In this document: positions 24,301 to 34,800 of the stretch, piece after piece
Position numbering within the stretch: the stretch's first letter is position 1
Layout of the letters: each line of letters opens with the position of its first letter
NCBI RefSeq assembly: GCF_032854445.1
Contig: NC_088301.1
Location: forward strand, 10,846,281-10,910,280
Length of the DNA: 64,000 nucleotides
Direction of reading: 5' to 3'
From: Liolophura sinensis
Lineage: Eukaryota; Mollusca; Polyplacophora; Chitonida; Chitonidae
Translations under genes and position numbers: made by a program
The notes under the pieces: generated by a model
What the model was told of the DNA's origin: nothing
Database searches by the model: none
What the model saw: the letters and a program-made list of their open reading frames with translations, nothing else

Positions 24301-25640
24301 TTTGTGGCCACAGATCGACATCCATTGACTGCTGAGCTAGAGAGTCATTTACAAGACCAAAAGGTAATCACCTGAAAAGGTAACGAGTCATTGACAAGAT
24401 TGATCTTACCTGTGTGGATTCATAATTATGTCACACGGAGATTATTCGTACGCTGGTAAACTTATGTTTCACACGGGCACTACTATTCATCTTCTCATAA
24501 AACTGACTGCCATTCAATGTATCAGAGGACAATTTGTGAGTGTGGCATTAAATGACAGTTAAGCAAATAAAAAAAAAAAGAGAATAAATTAGCCAGAGGG
24601 GACTCGGAGGCTAAGGTGGTTAAGCCAGTCCGACAGTGACAGTTTGAAATGACAACAAAACTACCACCTAAAAAAAGACATGGTTCAGTTGCATACCCCT
24701 CCCTACGTGGTTTAGTTGCACATGCCCATCCACTGCTTCCAAACATCTCGCACTTGCGGCATGGAGCTCGTCTTCTTATTGTGGTCAGATGTTTCAGGCT
24801 GTAATTCTGTTGAGGATGACATTGAAGAAACGGACCGACACTCAGGCTATAGAATCTCTGGTTTCTGTCTCAACACTTTTTCAGTGATTCTCAGTGAAAA
24901 TGTTTTGTTCTGGTCTTTTTCAGTCCTCTTGTCACTCCAGAGCTACTTGTAGTGGATCACACAATCAGTAACCCTAAATACAAAGTAATCCCTGTGATCT
25001 TGTCTATTACAGGAAAAGGTGTTCCACCTGGATCCCTGGTTACCATAGATAGATCTGGCTACTCTCAACCAATCCTCCTATTTCACAAGTCTTCCTAACT
25101 AACCCCTGTGTTCGTGTCTATTACAAATAAAGGTGTTCCACCTGGATCCCTGGTTACCATAGATAGATCTGGCTACTCTCGACCAATCCTCCTATTTCAC
25201 AAGTATTCCTAACCAATCCCTGTGTTCGTGTCTATTACAAGTAAAGGTGGTCCACCTGGATCCCTGGTTACCACAGATAGACGTGGTTACTCTCAGCCAC
25301 TCCTCCCACTTCACACATCTCCCAAAATAAACCCAATGTTTTTGTTTATTATAGGTAAAGGTGTTCCACCTGAATCCCTGGTTACCACAGATAGACCGGG
25401 CTATTCTCAGCTAGTCATCACACTTCACAACTGACAAGTCACCCTAAATAATCCCTGTGATCTTGCCTATTACAGGTAAAGGTGTTCCACCTGGATCCCT
25501 GGTTACCACAGATAGACCTAGCTATTCTCGGCCAATCCATGCACTTCATAGGTAATTGTGTGTCTTCCTTCACCTCATTTGTGGCCAGAGAGAGACTGCG
25601 TGAAGGGAAGCCCACATCCTATTGGACCTTTACAGAATGA
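18326..25640 (+). CDS. POFUT1: GDP-fucose protein O-fucosyltransferase 1, complete, 8 exons
   Basis: ER enzyme that transfers fucose from GDP-fucose to Ser/Thr in EGF repeats, notably of Notch. Exons: 18326-18431, 19804-19898, 20201-20375, 21792-21897, 22558-22753, 22982-23106, 24258-24363, 25476-25640. All phases join and give 357 residues. All introns are GT-AG. A hydrophobic signal peptide (residues 1 to about 20) precedes [20 protein letters not shown], the GT65 donor-site opening. [35 protein letters not shown] (Arg221, equivalent to the essential Arg of HLRxGxDW), [10 protein letters not shown] and [17 protein letters not shown] follow in family order. Introns carry arrays of decoy exon copies (listed separately); only the first exon 6 copy and the last exon 8 copy keep the frame. 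The protein ends SYWTFTE with no RDEF/HEEL-type ER-retention tail, so an alternative last exon is possible. It is slightly shorter than human POFUT1 (388). Confidence 0.97.
19291..19501. mobile_element. MITE-like element, family A (copy A2), in POFUT1 intron 1
   Basis: Begins accctaattcctcatccttttcgca, contains gccattttcacaaaaagtataattttat and ends with ggtggaagaatttcggta. It is the reverse orientation of copy A1. Confidence 0.7.
19590..19765. repeat. Dispersed repeat, family B, in POFUT1 intron 1
   Basis: aagttgcactttttgcatga, ttctgagagttctg and gaggtaagatgatatcctac then tggggaaatgtaggtttcag match 43115-43230 and, in part, 32370-32420. It lies about 90 bp after a family A element, an arrangement repeated near 42.6-43.3 kb. 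Confidence 0.65.
20726..21316. repeat. 59-bp minisatellite, 10 copies, POFUT1 intron 3
   Basis: Highly uniform units containing gtgcaggacgtggactggtg, ggtaaggtgctggtgtgtca and gtcgccaggtcacatgagag; the period is exactly 59 bp. The few variants (gcg for gtg, tcgcat for tcacat) point to recent expansion. The unit resembles the 5' part of a tRNA-type SINE (ggtgggtaaggtgctgg). Confidence 0.97.
21405..21791 (+). repeat. Tandem array of about 40-bp units carrying acceptor-like sites, ending at the POFUT1 exon 4 acceptor
   Basis: About eight units of gagttgcaatgctaacagca plus tttgtctttttnnatag. The last unit supplies the true acceptor (tttgtcttttatag, AG at 21790-21791) of exon 4; earlier units carry pyrimidine tracts followed by catag, ccatag, ccgtag or cagcag. 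Confidence 0.85.
23107..23790 (+). repeat. Tandem decayed copies of POFUT1 exon 6 plus its donor site
   Basis: Exon 6 (22982-23106) and the first bases of intron 6 recur with cctcaggtgagt ending units at 23251-23262, 23401-23412, 23546-23557 and 23691-23702, so the period is 150, 150, 145 and 145 bp; a sixth partial copy starts near 23730. The true acceptor (ttttcag, gtgaac) is present only in the first copy. Later copies have tttacag 24 bp after the preceding donor, too short for an intron, and splicing to them from exon 5 shifts the frame. They are therefore pseudo-exons. Confidence 0.92.
25013..25475 (+). repeat. Four tandem decayed copies of the start of POFUT1 exon 8
   Basis: ggtgttccacctggatccct recurs, with variants, at 25018, 25132, 25246 and 25360 before the true exon at 25481 (period 114, 114, 114, 121 bp). 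Each is preceded by an acceptor-like tattacag/acaag/atag. Copies 1 and 2 have TAG directly after the DPWLP codons; copy 4 stops after about 18 codons; copy 3 stays open to a different short C-terminus. Only the last copy encodes FIGNCVSSF. Confidence 0.92.
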
Positions 25641-26169
25641 AGTTCTTAAACATTCATAAAAGAGACTCCAACCAATGGCGTTGCAGTACACTCTTTCCAG
25701 ATAATATCGTCCATGTCAGTCATCGTTGTTCATCATAAAACTGATACTAGTCATTTTGCTGGTTTTTTTTCATCAAAAAGTGTATACTGAAGATTATGAA
25801 ATTATGAATGAAATATCAAGTAGACTTGCATGTGAATTTTGAGTGTTAAAGGAAAAGATCTGGTTTTGGAAATCTAAAATCACCATCATGAAATTCCTTT
25901 CGATATTTTTTAACTATTTTACAATTCAGTACACATTTTTGAGCAATGTCTTCCCTGGTTTGAGCACTGGCCTTTCTGAGTTGAATACGTCCACCTGTAT
26001 GTATGCATTGACGAGCTAAACCTACCTGCTTCCACCAAATTAAGTTTCCATCCCAGTGACTCGAGCAGTGCTGGAATTGAGCAAGCTGATTTGAGACCTG
26101 TTTTGACATGGTGATGTGACATTTTATTGAATCAGATTAATTGAAGTGCCTTGCACTGTCTTGTGCTTA

Positions 26170-27035
26170 ACGGACTGGCTGTGCTACAACTGCAGTTGTA
26201 TCGCCCTTCTGACTGTCCTGGCTACAACTGCAGTTGTATCGCCATTCTCACTGTCCTGGCTACAACTGCAGTTGTATCGCCCTTCTGACTGTCCTGGCTA
26301 CAACTGCAGTTGTATCGCCATTCTCACTGTCCTGGCTACAACTGCAGTTGTATTGCACATTCTCACTGTCCTGGCTACAACTGCAGTTGTATCGCCCTTC
26401 TGACTGTCCTGGCTACAACTGCAGTTGTATCGCCCTTCTGACTGTCCTGGCTACAACTGCAGTTGTATCGCCATTCTGACTGTCCTGGCTACAACTGCAG
26501 TTGTATTGCACATTCTGACTGTCCTGGCTACAACTGCAGTTGTATCGCCCTTCTGACTGTCCTGGCTACAACTGCAGTTGTATCGCCATTCTCACTGTCC
26601 TGGCTACAACTGCAGTTGTATCGCCCTTCTGACTGTCCTGGCTACGACTGCAGTTGTATCGCCATTCTGACTGTCCTGACTACAACTGCAGTTGTATCGC
26701 CCTTCTGACTGTCCTGGCTACAACTGCAGTTGTATCGCCATTGTCCGTCTTGGTTGCAGCTTCAGTTGTATCGCCCTTCTGACTGTCCTAGCTACGACTG
26801 CAGTTGTATCGCCATTCTGTCCGTCTTGGTTGCAGCTTCAGTTGTATTGCCCTTCTGACTGTCCTGGCTACAACTGCAGTTGTATCGCCATTCTGACTGT
26901 CCTGGCTACAACTGCAGTTGTATCGCCATTCTGACTGTCCTGGCTACGACTGCAGTTGTATCGCCATTCTGACTGTCCTGGCTACAACTGCAGTTGTATC
27001 GCCATTCTGACTGTCCTGGCTACAACTGCATACCC
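26170..27035. repeat. 38-bp minisatellite with palindromic core, about 22 copies, downstream of POFUT1
   Basis: Unit tgtcctggctacaactgcag plus ttgtatcgcccttctgac. Each unit centres on the perfect palindrome tacaactgcagttgta. Two units are replaced by a cgtcttggttgcagcttcag variant. Open frames across it in three phases follow from the repeat and are not genes. Confidence 0.97.
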
Positions 27036-27551
27036 TATACATGCTCATTTGTATGGACATTATGACAACCCTGGCTTCAACTCCATTTGTATCCCTATTC
27101 TGATTCTCTGGGCTACAGCCCTAGGTGTTTTAATGTGTTGCGCCATTCAGTGGTGAATGCCAGTGTTTCCAGTGGAATATTTATGTTGGAGCTTAAAGTA
27201 AGTTCCATCTTTTTTTTTTTTTTTTCATAGTATACAAAAATATTTTATCTGAAGAGCAAACTTTTGTCATATTTACAGTTATACGAATAAAATGATGTCT
27301 TTGAAATTTTTATGTAAGAAAAAAATGCCATGGAATTTCAAACTTGATGGGTATTGCAGTAGTTTATTTACAGTGAGTGAAATGATTACAGTTATATAAG
27401 AGGTTACATAAATTATTACTAAATATTTAAATATTTGAAAGGAAAAAGCCAAATGTTTATTTTTAGAAGATATTACTTGTAGGGCACTCAACATTTGTTG
27501 TAGGGGTGGATTCTATCACAGCTGTCATGTGACTTCACACTAACACAAACT

Positions 27552-28385
27552 GTTCAAGGGCTCGTGCAGAGCAATGATTTCCTCTAGGCCCACTTGTGGG
27601 TGCCTGCAGAGCAATGGTTTCCTCCTGGCCCACCTGTGGGTGCCTGCAGAGCAATGGTTTCCTCCTGGCCCACCTGTGGGTGCCTGCAGAGCAATGGTTT
27701 CCTCCTGGCCCACCTGTGGGTGCCTGCAGAGCAATGGTTTCCTCCTGACCCACCGGTGGGTGCCTGCAGAGCAATGATTTCCTCCAGGCTCACTTGGCTA
27801 CTGCAGAGCAATGATTTCCTCCAGGCACACTTGTGGGTGCCTGCAGAGCAATGGTTTCCTCCTGGCCCACCTGTGGGTGCCTGCAGAGCAATGGTTTCCT
27901 CCTGACCCACCGGTGGGTGCCTGCAGAGCAATGATTTCCTCCAGGCTCACTTGGCTACTGCAGAGCAATGATTTCCTCCAGGCCCACTTGTGGGTGCCTG
28001 CAGAGCAAGGGTTTCCTCCTGACCCACCTGTGGGTGCCTGCAGAGCAATGGTTTCCTCCTGGCCCACCGGTGGATGCCTGCGGAGCAATGATTTCCTCCA
28101 GGCTCACTTGGCTACTGCAGAGCAATGATTTCCTCCAGGCACACTTGTGGGTGCCTGCAGAGCAATGGTTTCCTCCTGACCCACCTGTGGGTGCCTGCAG
28201 AGCAATGGTTTCCTCCTGGCCTACCTGTGGGTGCCAGGAGAGCAATGGTTTCCTCCTGGCCCACCTGTGGGTGCCTGCAGAGCAATGGTTTCCTCCTGGC
28301 TCACCTGTGGGCGCCTGCAGAGCAATGATTTCCTCAAGGCTCACTTGGCTACTCAAGGCTCACAGAGCAATTGCTTCCTCCAGGA
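27552..28385. repeat. 40-bp minisatellite with about 156-bp higher-order structure
   Basis: Unit gcctgcagagcaatggtttc plus ctcctggcccacctgtgggt, about 20 copies. A shorter variant with cacttggctactgcagag recurs at 27791, 27948 and 28104 (spacing 157 and 156) and again at about 28341, showing block-wise amplification. Both strands stay open in several frames because the unit lacks stops; no gene is claimed. Confidence 0.96.
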
Positions 28386-28785
28386 ATATTCATAGTAAGG
28401 TTCATCCAGCCCTGGAAAATTCTCTCATGAAATTTGCAGGTCACTGACTTTCTTTGGAAGTCCTGGAAATTGATTAAACTGACAAAAACTTTTGAAAGTT
28501 TTCTTCAAAGTAAACTAAAAGTGGTTTACAGACTGCTTGTTCAACGTCTCAAATTCCCGACATCTATCCAGAGCAAAATTTTAATTTTCTTGCTAATATG
28601 TCGATTACCCAGTTATATAGCATTGCAAAATATAAGCATACAGTCTGCCAAACAGCGGTGCTGAAGGGCAGTGAGCTGGTAATGAAAGTCCAGAAATTCA
28701 TCAAAGATCAGACTGCATGAATCCCTGCATGGGCTCTTGTGAAGCAACTGTTTCCTCCTTGATAGCATATTCAGTGTTCCCCACA

Positions 28786-28791
28786 TTTATT
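28786..28791 (-). promoter_or_regulatory. Poly(A) signal AATAAA for PRIM2
   Basis: tttatt on the plus strand, 72 bp beyond the PRIM2 stop codon on the minus strand; the spacing is plausible for a short 3' UTR. Confidence 0.6.
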
Positions 28792-28862
28792 GGATATTAT
28801 TTCCCTGATGATTCCTTCAATGTGATTGGCCAATCCCAAGAGTTCTGCTGTTGCTGATTGGC

Positions 28863-31800
28863 TTAGTTTTCTTGAGTCATAGCTTCCACTTCCTCAGCTG
28901 ACATCTGGGGGAAATCGTCATCCTCCATTTCCTCTATGCCACTCAGCTGTGTGCTGCTCACTGGTTGGCTGGATTTCTGGGAGCTGGGTGTGCTCTGGGT
29001 ATATAAGTTGGACCTCTGAGTTCGAGGGGTCTGGGGCGTGCCAACAACTGAAATATCAAAACAGAAACATGCTAGACCAGAAGAGCAACTGGCATAAGAC
29101 CTCTGAGAACAGACACCATGTACGCACACCATATTGGTGGAAAGACAAGTGGTTTTCATCAAATGTTACACTGGGCAAACAGCCAGACAAGCATTGTAAC
29201 TTCCATCACGTTTTCTCATAAAATATGCCGCCTGACTGCATTATAAATTAGACAACATTTCTGAAAAAAAAAAAAAATAAATTAAGTTTTATGAAAGTGG
29301 CCAACTTTTTTTTTTACCTTACCTCATAACCTTTCAACTGAATACAGAGAAAAGGAATGGGGTATGACATTAAACAAATATGACGAAGAAAATTAAAAAA
29401 AAGCCTGACCTGTCTTGGTACCATTCAATAAAGCCTGACTTTCCTCAAAGTACTGGTTGGGATGCTGTACAGAGAAGGAGCTCGGCTCCACTTGGTGACT
29501 GAGTTCAAATGTCCGCGTACATGCCATCTGGTAGTGACCTCCCTTGACATACTGCATCACCTACAAAGAAAGTCACACAAGCTGGTCAACATTTACCTGA
29601 AAATACTGTATTTCATCTAAATTTTGCTTTTATTAAGTTGCACATTTCCTTTTATCATCTACCTTTTAAGGCCATTTTAATAAGAGTTGCTTAATTAACG
29701 TTAGATTAATTTGCCAAATGCTCACAGTAAACCATAGAAGTTGAAATCTTAAATAAATAGGCGTGTGTTCCAATTTACCAGTTGAAATCATTTTTCAAAT
29801 AACGTGAGTTATAACAGTTAAGAGTTGTGCTTATCAATATGAAGGCTGTTAACAGTTGACCTCAGAAACCCATAGTGTACTGCTCTGTTTTTAGCAAACA
29901 ATTCTTTTAGATACAGTGATGATTCATCATGCAAAGATTTAAAAATTAGACGAATCATACAATATGTGATGCAATCACAAACTGGCTGTAGAAGGATGTT
30001 ATTTACAGTCAAAAATAATTTTAGCTGCTCTTTTTTGAAGCTTAAATAATCTGTCAACTGTAATCTGTGACTGCAGACTAGTTCTTCATACTGAACTACA
30101 GTAATCAAAATGTGGCAAAATACAGCCATGAAAAAAGTTTTTCTTGTCTTCATATCCAGATTAACCTTATTCTGCCATAAAATGCCAAGAACTTTCGGTA
30201 TTTTTTTTTTTTTGGCACATGAAATCAATATGATCCTGTCATGTAAGAGTTTCATTGATGAAACACCAGGCAAATTTGTTAATGACACTTGTTCAATTAA
30301 ATAGTCTTCAATTTAATGTTTGAGGCATTGCTTTTTACACCCCTGAGGTGCTGTTGAACACTTATTAACATATATTTGGATTATCTGGATTTAAATACAT
30401 TTCATTTCTATAACACCACAGAGTAACAGCATTTAGGCTTTCATTCAAAACTGTCTCAATTTCCGTAACAGTTTTGGCACTACAATGAATAGTTGTGTCA
30501 TCAGCAAACTTCTCAACCTGAGAAGTATAAAAATACTGTGGAAGGTCATTTATATACATGATCAAACGTAGAGGTCCCAATAGCAAGCCTACTGAAAAAC
30601 CTGTTTAATGTCATCTCCCTAGAACCTTTTCTGCTACATTAACTACACATTTTCTGGTCTGAAAATAAGACATAAAGAATCTCAAGGTTGTTTCATAGAA
30701 AAAGATAAGGAGAAAAAAAAAAACTTTTATCAAAATCCCAATAAAACCTGAAGTGTAGGGTCCATTTTAGAGGGTGTCAGGTAATGCCCAACAAACATTT
30801 TTTTAATGACGGCCTCGGGGTTCATGGAAGGTGAAAACTGGAGTACCCAGGTAACCCACTGCCTTTCACGGGCTACTGATGGCTAGTTCTGACTCACCTG
30901 GTCAATACCATCCTTGGACATGCCGTTATTCCTCAGCTTCTGTATCAGCAGCTCCGTATCAATGTGACGATATGGACAGCCTGAGACACATCACAACAAC
31001 ACACATGTAGACATGTCCAAAAATGGAATAAATGTTAAACTGAAAATCCTTTTTCTTATTTTGTCCAGTAGGGATATTTTTTGTGGAAGAGCAACTTTCA
31101 GTGCAATTCATGCACATTTGTAATTTGCTTTTGGAGACTAAACTACATTAGACAGACTGCCCATTTTCAGGGTTTCACAAAATGTATAATTTTAACAGTT
31201 TATAATGACGAATGCCTTAAGAATATGTCTGAATAAACACTTTGCAAACACGCGAAAAGGTTGAAGAATTACAGTACGCATATTTGGTTTTATAACAACT
31301 ATCAAGGGATTTATCAACATTTACAAATAATTCAATAACCTGTGACCAAATCTGAATTCAATCAATTACATAAATTCCTGGCCTTAACTAGATGCTGTAC
31401 ATTGGGATGAAAAAAAAAATTGTGGGACAGTTTTATGAAAATAAGATGATATCACCAGAAGATTCGACCCATGAAAAATATTTCCACAATGCTAAGCAAA
31501 TCAGATCTCCATCCAACCTACCTGATTCACTTCATGTGTTTGGTTTTATAATGAAGCTGGTACGTGAAAATGTATGTGGTCTTACATTCAAGCCTGTACA
31601 TGGACATGTATTTGGTTTTACATTCAAGCCTGTACATGGACGTGTACTTGGTTTTACATTCAAGGCTGTACATGGACATGTATTTGGTTTTACATTCAAG
31701 GCTGTACATGGACATGTATTTGGTTTTACATTTAAGCCTGTACACAAACATGTATTTGGTTTTACATTCAAGCCTGTACACAAACATGTATTTGGTTTTA

Positions 31801-34800
31801 CATTCAAGCCTGTACGCAAACATGTATTTGGTTTTACATTTAAGCCTGTACGCAAACATGTATTTGGTTTTACATTCAAGCCTGTACACAAACATGTATT
31901 TGGTTTTACATTCAAGCCTGTACATGGACATGTATTTGGTTTTACATTCAAGCCTGCGCATGGACATGTATTTGGTTTTACATTCAAGTCTGTACATGGA
32001 CATGTATTTGGTTTTACATTCAAGCCTGCACATGGACATGTATTTGGTTTTACATTCAAGTCTGTACATGGACATGTATTTGGTTTTACATTCAAGCCTG
32101 TAGACAGTATCTCACCATGACAATCTCCAGCAGCAGGGGGATTGGTCAGAATGATCTTCATACAGTTGTATGGGGTGTAGTCCGCCCGCTTTCCTTCCTT
32201 ACCAAAACTGTGACGGAAGTTATACGCATACTGCTTGTCAAACTGCAACACAAATATATATTCAATACTGTACATAATCCTGTAGTTTTCAAATGTATAT
32301 GATCAAACATTTCACACTTAGTCGTCTATGTTACTCGTTTTCCCTTCATCTTAGAGAGATGTGTAAATTCTGTTTGGAAGGTAGGATGATGTCCTACTGG
32401 AAAAATTTGAACATCAGCTCCAAGAGTAATATTTTAAGACCCTGTTTTTTTTTAAGCAAAGTTTCATTGACAAAGTATGGACTATTGTCATTACTAAAGC
32501 TTTCTTGTGTTCTTTATTGTGAATATTTCACCATACAATCATTTAATCATTTTTAGAATTCCAAAAGCTTTGCACATTTCCGTATGTTAATGAATACGGC
32601 ATATTTTTACTCTGTTTAAACTGATAAAATTATACTCAGTTGACCAAGCAAACAGCTCACTCCCTAATCAAACCATAAGGACGTTTAAAATGCATCTGAA
32701 TAGGATATACGCAGGGACAGATTAATGGGTTAAGGCATATATACACTCTAAGAGCAGCATGACAGAGGTACTTCCCCACTCAAAGACTTTTAGGTCAGAA
32801 GTGTGTATACTTGCAATACAGAGCCAACTCAGTTCAGTAACCTATTAATCTGACCACAGATAAGGATTAAGTACAGAGATGACGGTAAATCTTCAACCTT
32901 TTCAACCACTAAAGCACTTTTTTCAGAGAAATGTATGCATACAATTACTATGAAAATGATCCTAAAAATGATTTGATTGTGTCACTAAAGATATAAGCTT
33001 CATTAAACTGTGCAAATTATTTCTCTACCCCAAATATTGGTCACAGTTGAAAAGGTTTACAGAATTAGGGTATATTTTTCCCTAAATTAGTCAAATATTG
33101 TGCATTTATCTCTGTTCCCCTAATTCACCAGCAGGACTGTAAAACATAAAACTTCTGTTTTTGCCGGGATAGATGTCACAGTAAAACACGTACGGCTGAC
33201 ACTGTCCCACAAATAATGCAGCATAGCCACATATTCTGATGTGGTTCCATCTTCAATGACTAATGTCTAATGCCATACTCAAGAATTTTGATATATTGTA
33301 TTTCACCTAAAGTTAAGCATTTTTCAACTGACACATTTTCCTTGATTCTGATTGGCTATCCACTTTATACGGCCAATTAAGTTTTTTTTCTTAAAGTTTG
33401 ATTAATTTCTCCTTTAAAACACTAAAAAGTGGGCATCAAGAATATCATTTTAACGCAGTTATTTACTGCTGAGAGCGCATTTCTTTACACCAAACTACAA
33501 TTGAAATATACAGTATGATGTTGGTGAGTATTTTGGGGTGATGGATACCACTGCTGACTTTAACACGTTACCAAAGAAAAACCTTCCCATTATGTATGCC
33601 ACATTGATAAAAGACATGACAACAACCATAAGGTTGTACACACAGACTCTAGTCCCAATATCCCTTGTACTGCGCTTCCCAAAGGCTATGGCCATACACA
33701 TGCAAAGCTCTGTCATCATACATGAATTCCCTACCTTGTCTACATCCATGATTCTACAGAACTCGGCACGCCAGAACTTGAGCACTTCCTCCAGCGCCAT
33801 GCCTATACCCTTCATGAACAGTGTGTACTGTAGCCGCCCCCAGTGCTTCAGGTGGTGCGTCTGCCGCACAGACTGGTGCAGGTGTTGCATGCACAGCGGG
33901 AACGATTTCTTTGACAGCTGCAAGTACAGATAAGACTTTTTCATTTGTACATGTATGGCAGCAGTCAGGCTTATTTGAATTATTTATTTGCTTGATTGGT
34001 GTTTTACACTGTACTCAAGAATAATTCACTTATGTGACAGCAACCAGCATTGTGGTAGGAGGAAACCGGGCAGATCTGCCTGGAGAGACCCACGACCATC
34101 CAAAGGGTACAGCCAGAGAGGAAGTCAGCATGAGCTGGACTACAGTGGTGAGAGGCTCCTGGGTCACTGAGCCATCAGGTTTACAAGCAGACGAAAGCAG
34201 AGAGTTAGCCACAGTCCTGCAGCAGGTATCTGACAAATCTTCTGACTTTTAAAGCCTCAGTAAAAGCAGTGAAAGCTGGATTCGAACTCACAACCTCATT
34301 AGTCAAGAGCCTGCCGGTTGCACCAAACCAGAGCATTAACCATCAAGAACCTTGTTAAATTCTACAAATGGTAAATATGGATGTGCGTTTTTTTTCTTGG
34401 TGTTGAAACAAGTTGAAAACAACAAATCCCACCAGGTGCACCAGGTAAGAAGATTTGGTATTTTGTGACCATCTTTGAAAATAGGAAATTTAAATAGTAT
34501 TCCGCACTTTTGAAACAACAGAGAAAATATTTTCACAACTGAAACTTTGCTTTACATGTAGTCTATGTCAAAGGACACAAATTGTGAATAGCAGGAAATT
34601 TGTTCAGATAAAAAGCACAAACACTGCAATGATCTTGATCTTGTTAATGTAAAAAAAACTCTTGTTGACACCAAAATACAAACCTGGTCCAGCATATCAG
34701 CAGTAATTTTGCCAGCAGAGGACTTCTTGGTCGTATAATCCTGGCCGACGTAGCATTTACTCAGGCGATTCAACAGCGGGATAAGGCGACCATCCTCCTC

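Noticed and set aside
27535-28447. Overlapping Pro/Cys/Trp-rich frames on both strands, looking like a repeat protein
   Set aside because: All are produced by the 40-bp minisatellite; they have no start context, no conserved flanks and equal openness on both strands.
31392-32275. Open frames of 180-247 codons on both strands
   Set aside because: They arise from a stop-free 36-bp minisatellite (36 is divisible by three) in PRIM2 intron 9; only the 32242-32116 part is real exon.
33538-33933. 131-codon plus-strand frame
   Set aside because: Antisense shadow of PRIM2 exon 8.
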